This document shows positions 16,049 to 26,099 of a DNA stretch of 64,000 bases, in pieces (positions within the stretch are counted from its first letter, which is position 1; every line of letters begins with the position of its first letter). The stretch is taken from NCBI GenBank assembly GCA_030066795.1, contig JASJAW010000005.1:43466-107465 (forward strand), given 5' to 3'. Made by a program: the position numbers and the translations under genes. This stretch comes from Dinoroseobacter sp. (GTDB lineage: Bacteria; Pseudomonadota; Alphaproteobacteria; Rhodobacterales; Rhodobacteraceae). Under the pieces are notes generated by a model that saw only the letters and a list, made by a program, of their open reading frames with translations, was not told the origin of the DNA and ran no database searches.

Positions 16049-16917
16049 TCAGCTCTCCCGCTTATCAAGGTTGGTCATCACGGTGTAGAACACCCATGAG
16101 ATCAGAAGGATCACGAGGAAGTACATGATCGAGAACGCCGCGGCGGGTCCAAGGTCGAACTGTCCAAGCGCCATTTTCACCAGATCGATCGATAGCATGG
16201 TGGTGGTGGACCCGGGGCCTCCGCCAGTCACCACGAACGGTTCCGTGTAGATCATGAAGCTATCCATGAAGCGCAGCAGCACCGCGATCATCAAAACGCC
16301 CATCATCTTGGGTAGCTCGATGTAGCGGAAGACATTCCAGCGGCTCGCCTGGTCGATCTTGGCCGCCTGATAGTAGGCATCCGGGATCGATTTCAAACCG
16401 GCATAGGCCAAGAGCGCGACAAGCGAGGTCCAGTGCCAGACATCCATGACGATGATTGTGACCCAAGCCGCGAAGGGATCATTGGTATAGTTATAGTCTA
16501 TCCCGAGTCCTGCCAGCGTGTGGCCCAGAAGGCCGATATCGACGCGGCCAAAGATCTGCCAGATCGTGCCGACCACGTTCCAAGGGATTAGCAGCGGCAG
16601 CGACATCACGACGAGGCAGAAACTGACCCAAAAGCCTTTCTTCGGCATGTTCAGGGCAATGAAGACGCCCAAGGGAATTTCGATGGCAAGAATGATGGCG
16701 GAGAACATGAGCTGGCGCCCAAGCGCATCCCACATCCTGTCATCGCGGAGCATTTCCTTGAACCATTCAAGACCAGCCCAGAAGAACTGATTGTTCCCGA
16801 ATGTGTCCTGGACCGAATAATTAACGACCGTCATCAGCGGGATGACGGCGGAGAACGCGACCAGCACAAGTACTGGCAGCACCAGGAACCAGGCCTTGTG
16901 GTTAACTGTCTTTTCCA

Positions 16918-16918
<1 letters not shown>
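16049..16918 (-). CDS. glpP: Glycerol ABC transporter, permease GlpP
   Basis: A 289-aa MalF-type permease with N-terminal span AWFLVLPVLVLVAFSAVIPL. Its EAA-type loop is GLKSIPDAYYQAAKIDQASR. The ATG at 16918 shares one base with the glpT stop (TGATG) and has AGGGAAAGG seven nt upstream; an in-frame GTG at 16921 is less well placed. Partner of GlpQ. Confidence 0.93.
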
Positions 16919-17994
<1,076 letters not shown>

Positions 17995-18005
17995 CGATCC
18001 CTCCC

Positions 18006-19094
18006 TCAAGCTGCCAACGCATAAGAGGCCGGTGCGACCAGCGCGCCATCCTCGTCGAATATGTAGACATGTCGCGGATCGAGATAGACGGGCAGAGCGG
18101 CGCCAAGCTCCAGATCGTGGACTCCGTGGATCAGGCCGACCCAACGTTCGTTGTGGTGATCGAGATGAACGAAAGTCTCCGAGCCCGTCAATTCAGTGAC
18201 GACCAAGCGCGTTTCGAACACCATCGCGCCTGCGCTGTGGGAAATAATTTCCACATGGTTGGGACGGAATCCCGCCAGATAACGACCATCGGCCAAGTTT
18301 TCCATCGGTCCCACTGCGGGCGCTGTCTGTCCGTCTCCGAACATGATTTTGGTGCCCGTCTTGCTGACCCGCAGGAAGTTCATCGGTGGATCGCTGAACA
18401 CACGCGCCGTAGTCGCATCGACAGGTTGCCGGTAGACGGTAGGCGTGGGGCCGAACTGCGTGACACGCCCTTCCCACAGCGCTGCAGTTGACCCGCCGAG
18501 GAGCAGAGCCTCTTCAGGTTCGGTCGTGGCGTAGACGAAAATAGAGCCTGACTCTTCGAAAATCTTCGGAATTTCGACCCGCAGTTCTTCCCTGAGTTTG
18601 TAGTCCAAATTCGCCAGAGGCTCGTCGAGCAGCACCAGACCAGCGTCCTTGACCAGCGCCCGCGCCAACGCGCAGCGCTGCTGTTGGCCGCCCGAAAGCT
18701 CCAGAGGCTTTCGGTCGAGCAGCGGAGAAAGCTGCATGAGGTCTGCGGCCTTTCTGACCGCTGTATCTATCTCCGTCTTTGACTTGCCCAGAATTCGCAT
18801 CGGCGAAGCGATGTTGTCGTAAACCGTCATGGTCGGATAGTTGATGAACTGTTGATAGACCATGGCAACTTTCCGGTCTTGCACGCGTATGCCGGTAACG
18901 TCCTCGCCTTCCCAGAAGACTTGGCCAGTAGTGGGCGCATCTAGCCCCGCCATAAGCCGCATCAGAGAGGTCTTCCCCGAGAGCGTTGGCCCCAACAGCA
19001 CGTTCATCGTACCTTTGTTGAGGGTCAGATTGGTCGGGTGGATGTGGGTTTGCCCGTTCACCACCTTCGATACACCTTTAAGCTCGAGCGTCAT
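18006..19094 (-). CDS. glpS: Glycerol ABC transporter, ATPase GlpS
   Basis: A 362-aa ABC ATPase. Walker A reads GPTLSGKTS, slightly unusual; the signature is ELSGGQQQRCALARALVKDA and Walker B is LVLLDEPLANLDYKL. In the switch region ATTEPEEALLLGG, glutamate appears where histidine usually follows the Thr motif, a deviation that pairs with the diverged signature of GlpT. A TOBE-like C-terminal part follows. The ATG at 19094 has GGGAGGGGG upstream and comes 11 nt after glpD. Confidence 0.92.
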   Translation of the reverse strand: MTLELKGVSKVVNGQTHIHPTNLTLNKGTMNVLLGPTLSGKTSLMRLMAGLDAPTTGQVFWEGEDVTGIRVQDRKVAMVYQQFINYPTMTVYDNIASPMRILGKSKTEIDTAVRKAADLMQLSPLLDRKPLELSGGQQQRCALARALVKDAGLVLLDEPLANLDYKLREELRVEIPKIFEESGSIFVYATTEPEEALLLGGSTAALWEGRVTQFGPTPTVYRQPVDATTARVFSDPPMNFLRVSKTGTKIMFGDGQTAPAVGPMENLADGRYLAGFRPNHVEIISHSAGAMVFETRLVVTELTGSETFVHLDHHNERWVGLIHGVHDLELGAALPVYLDPRHVYIFDEDGALVAPASYALAA

Positions 19095-19105
19095 ACGCCC
19101 CCTCC

Positions 19106-20692
19106 CTATTCCGCCGCCGCCGTCGTTACAGGTCCAAACCGATCCTGCATCCACGCGTCGAGCCGTGCGATCTGAGCCTCCGTCAGACGCAAGCCAAGCT
19201 TGCTGCGCCGCCACACCACATCATCTGCACATCGCGCGTACTCTTTATCCATGAGCCAAGCGACCTCGCGCGCGGTCAGAGTGGCGCCAAAGTCTTCTCC
19301 GAGGTCTGCTTTGTCTTGCGCCCCCCCAAGGATCGCAGATGCCTCCGTGCCGTAGGCGCGCACCAGTCGCAGAGCCCACGCATCGGTCAGGAACGGCTGC
19401 TTCTTTTTCAGGCTTTCACAAAGCGCTCGGACGCCATCGACAGGGAAGTCACCCCCGGGAAGCGGGACGCCTGCTGTCCAAGGTTCCGCGAGATCCGGAA
19501 ACACTTGCTTGATTTCTTCAAGCGCACTTTCTGCCAACCGCCGATAGGTGGTGATTTTGCCACCGAATACGTTCAGCGCCGGAGCCCCCCGGCTTCGGTC
19601 GAGCTGCAAGACATAATCGCGGGTCGCCGCGGTCGCGCTTTTTGCGCCATCATCGTAAAGCGGACGAACACCGGAATAGGTCCAGACAACATCTGCATCA
19701 CTGATCGGGCCTATGAGATATTGGTTAATGAAATCAATCAGGTAACTTTGCTCTTGTGGCGTGCATTCCGGAACAACTGTTGCGTCGGCATGGTCGGCAT
19801 CCGTAGTTCCGATGAGCGTAAAATCGGTTTCGTATGGGATCGCGAAGATGATGCGGCCATCGGTGCCCTGGAAGAAGTAGCACTTCTCATGATCAAACAG
19901 CCGCCGGGTGACGATATGGCTACCACGGACAAGCCGCACGCCGCTTTGCTGGTTGCTTTTGAGCGTGCCGCGCAAAACATCACCGACCCAGGGCCCAGCC
20001 GCGTTTACCACCATCTTCGCTGTGACCGAACGCGTCTCACCCGTGCGCGTGTTCTCCAGATCAACGCGCCAGTATCCATCTTCTACGTTGGCGGACACAA
20101 CTTTCTCACGCACAAGAATGGTTGCACCGCGCGCTTGGGCGTCCCGTGCATTTAGTACAACGAGTCGGGAATCTTCGACCCAGCAATCCGAGTATTCGTA
20201 GGCCTTCTCAAACTTGGAATCGAGCGGCACACCTTCCGGCGCATTGCGCAGATCAAGGCTTGAAGTTCCCGGTAAGATCTCACGGCCGCCCAGATGATCA
20301 TACATGAACAATCCAAGCCGGATCAGCCATGCCGGTCGCCGCCCCTTCATCCAAGGCATTACCAGACTGAGCAGCCTTGAGGTTGGCGTGGAGGAATCAA
20401 ACCGCATGCTCTTGTGGTACGGCAGCACAAAACGCATCGGCCACGCGATGTGCGGCATCGCTTTGAGCAGCGTTTCCCGCTCAATCAGCGACTCGCGCAC
20501 CAAACGGATTTCGAAATATTCGAGATACCGCAGACCGCCGTGGAACAGCTTGGTAGACGCTGCAGAGGTCGCCGATCCGATATCGTTCATTTCAGCAACA
20601 GCCACGGAGAGCCCGCGCCCGGCAGCATCTCGTGCGATCCCGCACCCGTTGATACCCCCGCCGATGACAAGCAGATCAAAGCTTGGCTGCAT
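19106..20692 (-). CDS. glpD: Glycerol-3-phosphate dehydrogenase, FAD-dependent
   Basis: A 528-aa membrane-associated flavoprotein that oxidises sn-glycerol 3-phosphate to dihydroxyacetone phosphate and passes electrons to quinone. The Rossmann FAD motif is LLVIGGGINGCGIARDAAGR (residues about 8-27), followed by AASTKLFHGGLRYLE, typical of GlpD. It heads the glycerol operon. The ATG at 20692 has GGAG five nt upstream; the 245-nt region to divergent glpR carries the presumed shared operators. Confidence 0.96.
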   Translation of the reverse strand: MQPSFDLLVIGGGINGCGIARDAAGRGLSVAVAEMNDIGSATSAASTKLFHGGLRYLEYFEIRLVRESLIERETLLKAMPHIAWPMRFVLPYHKSMRFDSSTPTSRLLSLVMPWMKGRRPAWLIRLGLFMYDHLGGREILPGTSSLDLRNAPEGVPLDSKFEKAYEYSDCWVEDSRLVVLNARDAQARGATILVREKVVSANVEDGYWRVDLENTRTGETRSVTAKMVVNAAGPWVGDVLRGTLKSNQQSGVRLVRGSHIVTRRLFDHEKCYFFQGTDGRIIFAIPYETDFTLIGTTDADHADATVVPECTPQEQSYLIDFINQYLIGPISDADVVWTYSGVRPLYDDGAKSATAATRDYVLQLDRSRGAPALNVFGGKITTYRRLAESALEEIKQVFPDLAEPWTAGVPLPGGDFPVDGVRALCESLKKKQPFLTDAWALRLVRAYGTEASAILGGAQDKADLGEDFGATLTAREVAWLMDKEYARCADDVVWRRSKLGLRLTEAQIARLDAWMQDRFGPVTTAAAE

Positions 20693-20937
20693 TGGCTCCT
20701 CCCATACGCCCTTCCCAAAGCGCACCAATGTAGTGACAAAAAACGCGCAAAAATGGAAGAAAATAATGTTCGTTTGTGATCGTTTTTGCTAAATGCATGA
20801 TCGAGCTATACTTTTTTCGCGCATATTTTTGCGTTTTTACGCAAATATGCTCGTTCTACTTTCGCATCACGCCGACTCGATGTTGAGACGAAACGCATTC
20901 GCGCACTACATTGGGAGCACTGACCGGAGGGAGGGAC
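20693..20937. promoter_or_regulatory. glpD/glpR divergent control region
   Basis: This AT-rich 245-nt gap separates glpD from glpR. It contains an inverted repeat, GCATATTTTTGCGT (20821-20834) facing ACGCAAATATGC (20839-20850), and further copies of a TTTTTGC element: GATCGTTTTTGC (20778-20789) and, on the other strand, ATTTTTGCGCG. A TGTTCG element (20767-20772) resembles part of DeoR-family GlpR operators. Repeated sites in both orientations fit co-operative repression of both genes by GlpR. Confidence 0.55.
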
Positions 20938-21708
20938 ATGGCGCAGACGCTTAGAAAACCAGAGATCGTCAGCATTGCGCGGCGCGAAGGAATGGTGACG
21001 GTTGATGGTCTTGTGTCGCGTTTTGGCGTGACACCACAAACGATCAGACGCGACCTGACAGAGCTTGCCGAAGACGGTCAGCTGGAAAGGGTACACGGCG
21101 GCGCTATCCTGCCCTCGAACACCTCCAATATTGGCTACAGCGAGCGTCGTGGGCTCAATCAATCGTCCAAGGTAGACATCGCGCGGGCCTGCGCGCGGGA
21201 AATTCCCAATGATTGCACGGTATTTCTTAACATCGGCACGACGACCGAGGCCGTGGCTGCAGAGCTTACCCAGCACGAGGGGTTACTGGTGGTGACAAAC
21301 AACATCAACATTGCCACCGCTCTGTCGGACGCCAAGGGTATTGATGTTGTGGTTACCGGCGGCAACCTGCGTCGCTCCGATGGCGGTCTGATCGGCGATC
21401 TCGCCAAGCAAACCATTCGGCAGTTTCGCTTTGATTACGCCGTGATTGGGTGCTCAGCGCTCCATGAAGACGGTGACATTCTGGACTACGACTTTCTGGA
21501 AGTTGGTGTCAGTAAGGAGATCATTGGCCGCAGCGAACACGTATTCTTGGTAGCCGATGCGACGAAGTTTGACCGCAAAGCCCCGGCGCGTATCGCATCG
21601 TTATCTTCTGCTGAGGTATTTTTTACTGACAAACCGCCTCCTTCGCGGGCGCGTTCCATCTGTCAAAACGCGGACACCCGCATCGTGATCGCACCGACCA
21701 GCGGATAA
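20938..21708 (+). CDS. glpR: DeoR-family transcriptional regulator, GlpR type
   Basis: A 256-aa repressor with an N-terminal DeoR helix-turn-helix (VTVDGLVSRFGVTPQTIRRD, then LERVHGGAILPS) and a C-terminal sugar-phosphate sensor domain (NIGTTTEAVAAEL, VTGGNLRRSDGGLIG, ADATKFDR). It is divergent from the glycerol operon, so it most likely represses that operon and is relieved by glycerol 3-phosphate. The ATG at 20938 is preceded by GGAGGGAGGG; the upstream in-frame ATG at 20911 is less likely. Confidence 0.93.
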   Translation: MAQTLRKPEIVSIARREGMVTVDGLVSRFGVTPQTIRRDLTELAEDGQLERVHGGAILPSNTSNIGYSERRGLNQSSKVDIARACAREIPNDCTVFLNIGTTTEAVAAELTQHEGLLVVTNNINIATALSDAKGIDVVVTGGNLRRSDGGLIGDLAKQTIRQFRFDYAVIGCSALHEDGDILDYDFLEVGVSKEIIGRSEHVFLVADATKFDRKAPARIASLSSAEVFFTDKPPPSRARSICQNADTRIVIAPTSG

Positions 21709-22031
21709 CCCTTTTAGAAATGGGCGCCTTAGGCAGGAAGAGGCTGCGAACCGGCAGAGTAAACTCAAGCCCTCCCATTCAAAAAGACTGTTGCTGCCTC
21801 CCGGGGTGACAGTAGCGCCTTGCTGCTATCGCAAGCCTTAAATCAGGTGTGACGTGGCCGGGTCACAGGTTCAGTCGCTTGCCTCTGTCACTATGCTCAC
21901 AACGATCCTCGTGCCCGTCCTCATCACGACTTTAAACGGTATCCGTCCAGCGGAGCCGGCCAAACGAGAGCACTACGCGCTCGCGTCGGAAGCTTCGTCC
22001 TGCAACAGAGATTCCGACTGCTCGGTGTCAC
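21709..22031. other. Intergenic region with no recognised feature
   Basis: Between glpR and the small membrane protein gene. I see no coding frame with family features, no hairpin followed by T residues and no repeat. Confidence 0.4.
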
Positions 22032-22235
22032 CTAGTCGCGAAATGGGTTCTTTGACGTGCAGAGGCCCTCGGCGTAGTCCGCCGCCACATCCGCGCGCAT
22101 TCCCGATTGCACACCCTCTTCTTGATAATACCGCAGACAGATGTGGTGCGGCGAGAACCGCTGATAAATCAGAAAACCGGCCAGCGCTAACGTGAGAACG
22201 GATGCGCCAATTACAAATACACGTTTGAAGGTCAC
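22032..22235 (-). CDS. Small membrane-anchored protein, unknown function
   Basis: A 67-aa product with an N-terminal membrane span (RVFVIGASVLTLALAGFLIY) and a short C-terminal domain containing HHICLRYYQEEGVQSGMR and two cysteines. It starts at a GTG (22233-22235) with GGAG six nt upstream, good evidence that it is translated. The mature part probably faces the periplasm. Family not recognised; comparative conservation would settle whether it is real. Confidence 0.5.
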   Translation of the reverse strand: MTFKRVFVIGASVLTLALAGFLIYQRFSPHHICLRYYQEEGVQSGMRADVAADYAEGLCTSKNPFRD

Positions 22236-22494
22236 TCGAGACTCCGGCTTGCATTTGACGAACCCTACCAGTTTTCGCGGGGAGCGTCCCGACTCTTAAT
22301 GGGCGTCGCGCGTGTTACGGCGGTGGCCTGCCCTGAGCTAAGGAACTGCGACCTATCCTGCCGAATGCTAAGCCCTGAGGCGCCCCAAAAGCAGAGCATC
22401 ACTAGTGTCCGAGTCCCCACAAAACGGTCTGTTTGCTAATCCGGCCAGGAGAGGCGACTAGAGCTGTCAGAAGAAATTGGAAACGAAGTGTGGG

Positions 22495-22584
22495 TGGCGG
22501 ACAGGAAGGGATTCGAACCCTCGAGACGGTTTCCCGCCTACGCACTTTCCAGGCGCGCGCCTTCGACCACTCGGCCACCTGTCC
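22495..22584 (-). tRNA. tRNA-Ser (GGA anticodon)
   Basis: The acceptor stem GGACAGG pairs with CCTGTCC, followed by G and an encoded CCA (22495-22497). The D-arm begins TGGCCGAG, the anticodon loop is CTGGAAA with anticodon GGA, a long variable arm typical of serine tRNAs follows, and the T-arm contains GGTTCGAATCC. Folded by eye. Confidence 0.95.
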
Positions 22585-22651
22585 GCCGACGGGTCTATCT
22601 CAAGCAACTAGAGAGGTGCAAGAGCCGAAGCGCGATATCTCCACAGAAAAC

Positions 22652-23371
22652 CTATGCGTCGAGCAGCAGGTTCACGCGCCTGTTCTGACGTCCTTTTTTT
22701 TCGATTTTGCCGAGCGCTACACGACCAATCTCAGCCGTACGGGCGACGTGTGTGCCACCACAAGGCTGCAGATCAACCTGTTCGTCCTCACTGCCGATCC
22801 GGATCAGGCGGACCCGGCCCGCTCCGACCGGGGGTTTGACGGACATGGTTTTTACCAGACCGGGATTGGCTTCCAGCTCGGCCTCGGTGATCCACTGTTC
22901 GGTTACCGGGAAATCCGCTTCGATCAGGCGGGTCAGTTCGGCTTCCAGTGCGTCACGGTCTTCGGGCGCCTCCGGCATATCGAAATCCAGCCGGCCTTTT
23001 TGGGCCGAGATAGCACCGCCCGTCACCGGCAAAGGAATGACCACTGACAGCAGATGCAAAGCGGTGTGGACCCGCATGTGTCGATGTCGCCTGTCCCAGT
23101 CGAGGGTCAGCTCAACCTCCGCCCCGATAGGCGGAAGCGCCGAAATGGCCGCTGGCACATGGGCGATTTTTCCGTCCTGAACTTTTACCGCGGTGGCGAG
23201 ATCCACCTTACCCCCTGTCCAGTACAGCGTCCCGGCATCGCCCGGCTGCCCTCCGCCTGTCGCGTAAAACACAGTGCGATCCGTGACGATGCCGCCTTCG
23301 GGAGTAATATCCACCACGCGCGCGTCGCACTCCTTGGCGTAAGGATCGCTCTGAAACAAACGCTCGGTCAC
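22652..23371 (-). CDS. Alanyl-tRNA editing protein (AlaX-like)
   Basis: A 239-aa stand-alone editing domain related to the AlaRS editing site, expected to hydrolyse mischarged Ser- or Gly-tRNA(Ala). Both zinc motifs are intact: HxxxH as HTALH (His102, His106) and CxxxH as CGGTH (Cys204, His208). The glycine-rich FYATGGGQPGD loop is also present. It begins at a GTG three bases after the cysK stop, with GAGG eight nt upstream, so it is co-transcribed with cysK. Confidence 0.92.
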   Translation of the reverse strand: MTERLFQSDPYAKECDARVVDITPEGGIVTDRTVFYATGGGQPGDAGTLYWTGGKVDLATAVKVQDGKIAHVPAAISALPPIGAEVELTLDWDRRHRHMRVHTALHLLSVVIPLPVTGGAISAQKGRLDFDMPEAPEDRDALEAELTRLIEADFPVTEQWITEAELEANPGLVKTMSVKPPVGAGRVRLIRIGSEDEQVDLQPCGGTHVARTAEIGRVALGKIEKKGRQNRRVNLLLDA

Positions 23372-23374
23372 CTG

Positions 23375-24406
23375 TCAGTCCTCAAATACCGCTGGAAGGC
23401 TGCGCCCGCTCCCGTCGAGCCAAGCCGGCACCGGCAGGTCCTTTGCGCGCAGGAACTCGGGATTAAAGAGCTTGGACTGATAGCGCGTGCCGTAGTCGCA
23501 GAGGATGGTCACAATGGTGTGGCCGGGCCCAAGCTCGCAGGCCATGTGTATCGCGCCACCGACGTTGATACCAGATGACCCACCGAGACAAAGCCCCTCT
23601 TTCTGGAGAAGGTCGAAAACGATCGGCAGCGCTTCGGCATCAGGAATTTGGAACGACATATCGGGTGTGAAGCCTTCAAGGTTCGCCGTAATCCGCCCCT
23701 GCCCGATACCTTCCGTTATCGAGTTGCCCTCGAGTTTCTCGGCACCGGGATTCAACAGTCCGAACACTCCGGACCCCAGTGGATCGGCCAAGCCGACCTT
23801 CACCCCTTTGGGCTGCAAAGCGTCGGCAACACCTGCAATCGTCCCGCCAGACCCGACGGCGCAGATGAACCCGTCCACCTTTCCGTCGGTCTGCGACCAT
23901 ATCTCAGGCCCTGTCATCTCCCGATGCGCGCGCCGGTTGGCGGTATTATCGAACTGATTTGCCCAGATCGCCCCATTAGGTTCGGTTTGTGCAAGTTTAG
24001 CGGCAAGTCGACCGGAGTATTTCACATAATTGTTCGGGTTTTTATACGGAACAGCGGGCACCTGAACCAGCTCGGCTCCGGCGAGGCGGATCATATCCTT
24101 CTTTTCTTCCGATTGCGTCTCCGGAATAACGATGACGGTCTTGAAGCCAAGCGACGCCCCCACAAGCGCAAGGCCAATCCCCGTATTCCCAGCTGTGCCT
24201 TCGACGATCGTTCCGCCTGGCCGCAGATCGCCACGTTCGATGGCATCCTTGATAATGTACAGCGCCGCGCGGTCCTTGACCGATTGTCCGGGATTCAGGA
24301 ACTCCGCCTTGCCCAGGATCTCGCAGCCAGTCTCTTCACTCGCTTTGTTCAAGCGGATCAACGGCGTGTTGCCGATGGCAGAAGAAAGATCGCGGTGAAT
24401 CTGCAT
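23375..24406 (-). CDS. cysK: Cysteine synthase
   Basis: A 343-aa PLP enzyme of the cysteine synthase / beta-synthase family, making cysteine from O-acetylserine and sulfide. The PLP lysine is Lys44 in NPGQSVKDRAA, the cofactor-phosphate loop is VEGTAGNTGIG (about 69-78), and LCLGGSSGINVGG follows near the C-terminus. At 343 aa it is somewhat longer than classical CysK. It lies after trgA-trgB, as in the tellurite-resistance locus described in Rhodobacter sphaeroides; cysE sits elsewhere in this window. Confidence 0.93.
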   Translation of the reverse strand: MQIHRDLSSAIGNTPLIRLNKASEETGCEILGKAEFLNPGQSVKDRAALYIIKDAIERGDLRPGGTIVEGTAGNTGIGLALVGASLGFKTVIVIPETQSEEKKDMIRLAGAELVQVPAVPYKNPNNYVKYSGRLAAKLAQTEPNGAIWANQFDNTANRRAHREMTGPEIWSQTDGKVDGFICAVGSGGTIAGVADALQPKGVKVGLADPLGSGVFGLLNPGAEKLEGNSITEGIGQGRITANLEGFTPDMSFQIPDAEALPIVFDLLQKEGLCLGGSSGINVGGAIHMACELGPGHTIVTILCDYGTRYQSKLFNPEFLRAKDLPVPAWLDGSGRSLPAVFED

Positions 24407-24471
24407 TGGGACATCCCTCTAAAGACTGCGCCCCTTGCTACGCGCGAGGTGATCGGGGTGCAAGGGCCCGA

Positions 24472-25593
24472 TCAGTCGCCTCCGCGCAGCCTGTCACGTT
24501 GCGACGCCAACCATAGCGCGGACAGGAAGAGTGGGCCGTTCTGCACGCGTCCATCACGCGTCATCTCCATCAGTTCACCAAACGGGCAAAGCAATGTCCG
24601 AATGTCCTCTCCTTCGCCCTCAACCCCATAAAGACCCGGCGAGACATCAGGCAGGTCACAAATCCCGATATAGGACGCAAGGTACTCGCTCAGCACACCC
24701 GGAGAGGGATAGTAGCCACCGATAAACTCAAGGCCCCGCAGCCGGAGCCCCGCCTCTTCAAACGCTTCACGATGGGCCGTATCCTCCCAGCTTTCGCCGC
24801 CGTCGACACGCCCGGCGACGGGCTCAAGTGTCCAGGGCTGCTGGTCACCACGCGCATAAGCGCCAGCGCGAAACTGATCGACCAGCAACACACGGTCCCG
24901 CACAGGGTCATAGGGCAGGACAGTCACCGCATCGACCGAGACCAGAGCGACCCTCTCGACAGGCGCGCTGAGCCCCCCAGCGAAGCGGGGGAACCGGATG
25001 TGATGCTCCTCCAGACGAAAAAACTCGTCATAAGGCACCGACATCCTGATCACTTCGAGATCGCCGAGATCAGGAAGCCCATCGCGTCTTGGATGCGTCG
25101 CCAAGCGCGCAGTTAGGCGGGTTTGCGCGCGGGCGGCCAGAACCGGCCATCTCTGAGGGAGCTCGCACGCAGAAATCCTTCCGACGAGTGTCATTGCTTC
25201 GACGGCGGCCTCCCGCGTCAGATCACCGTACTCCGCCTGCCAGGCCTCCAGTGACCAAGGCGCGTCTGAGGGCTGCAAGACCTCGCCATCGGGTGCATAC
25301 ATCTCGGCCGTGACCGTCTTTTCTGCCACAGAAATGCCATATTGCGCGCGAGAGTAACCGAAACCTGTTTCGTAGAAGTCCAGCCGAACGATCTCCGAGT
25401 CGCTCAGTCCTGAAACGAGCAGACCCTCGGCAGTTGATCCGGACCGCGGCAGGCAAATCGGGAAGTCCTCCCCCGCAACCGTGGTGACCTTATGTCCAGC
25501 CAAGGATGCAGGTTCCGTAGCCACCTCACGCCCGATCACTATCCTCAACAAGTCGTGGTCTCGCAGGGTGCCAAACACAAAGAGCGATGTCAT
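24472..25593 (-). CDS. trgB: TrgB-like protein: GGCT-like domain fused to NUDIX hydrolase
   Basis: A 373-aa protein. The N-terminal part (LFVFGTLRDHDLLRIVIG) is a gamma-glutamylcyclotransferase-like fold. The C-terminal part is a NUDIX domain whose box fits the consensus exactly (residues 261-283: GRVDGGE, seven residues, then REAFEEAGL). ADP-ribose or another nucleoside diphosphate derivative is the usual substrate of this NUDIX group. The two-domain layout and the position between trgA and cysK match TrgB of Rhodobacterales. The start at 25593 follows trgA by 31 nt. Confidence 0.85.
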   Translation of the reverse strand: MTSLFVFGTLRDHDLLRIVIGREVATEPASLAGHKVTTVAGEDFPICLPRSGSTAEGLLVSGLSDSEIVRLDFYETGFGYSRAQYGISVAEKTVTAEMYAPDGEVLQPSDAPWSLEAWQAEYGDLTREAAVEAMTLVGRISACELPQRWPVLAARAQTRLTARLATHPRRDGLPDLGDLEVIRMSVPYDEFFRLEEHHIRFPRFAGGLSAPVERVALVSVDAVTVLPYDPVRDRVLLVDQFRAGAYARGDQQPWTLEPVAGRVDGGESWEDTAHREAFEEAGLRLRGLEFIGGYYPSPGVLSEYLASYIGICDLPDVSPGLYGVEGEGEDIRTLLCPFGELMEMTRDGRVQNGPLFLSALWLASQRDRLRGGD

Positions 25594-25624
25594 GAACACA
25601 CCGCCCCCCGCGGCCAGAACGGGT

Positions 25625-26065
25625 TTACTCCCAGACGCGCCCCGCCCAGCTGACAAAAATCGCGCCAAGCACGATGCCGCCAAACATGACCGTCAGCACA
25701 GGTGGTTGAACAGCCATTTCTCCAAAATAAATCATAAGGTTGGCAATGTCAGTGACAGCCTCAACCGGACCATCATAGCGCAGTTTAATCGACCTTTGAT
25801 AGGCCTCTTCACCGGCAATAAAGAACATCGTGCTGATGAACATCAAAACAACCGTACGCAGCGACAGCACGAGCGACTGACGCAGAGTTGTGCCCACGCT
25901 GGACCCGGCCAAGGTCCATCCGAAATAGACGCCAGACAATGTGGCGATCGGGATCAAAAGCCCCGGCTGGCGCCCGTCAGGCAGTCCGGGAATACCGATC
26001 CACGCGGCAAGCGCCCCGGTAATTGCAAAGAGAATGGCTCCAAGGAGTTTTGCACCCGTTGGCAT
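25625..26065 (-). CDS. trgA: TrgA-family membrane protein
   Basis: A 146-aa integral membrane protein with about four spans (KLLGAILFAITGALAAWIGI, GLLIPIATLSGVYFGWTL, TVVLMFISTMFFIAG, VLTVMFGGIVLGAIFVSW). Size, topology and position ahead of trgB and cysK match TrgA, named for tellurite resistance in Rhodobacter sphaeroides. The biochemical role is unknown; membrane stress or redox damage is a reasonable alternative reading. Confidence 0.8.
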   Translation of the reverse strand: MPTGAKLLGAILFAITGALAAWIGIPGLPDGRQPGLLIPIATLSGVYFGWTLAGSSVGTTLRQSLVLSLRTVVLMFISTMFFIAGEEAYQRSIKLRYDGPVEAVTDIANLMIYFGEMAVQPPVLTVMFGGIVLGAIFVSWAGRVWE

Positions 26066-26099
26066 AGCGCGTCCTGTTCTACCCCCACCGCAGCTCGAA

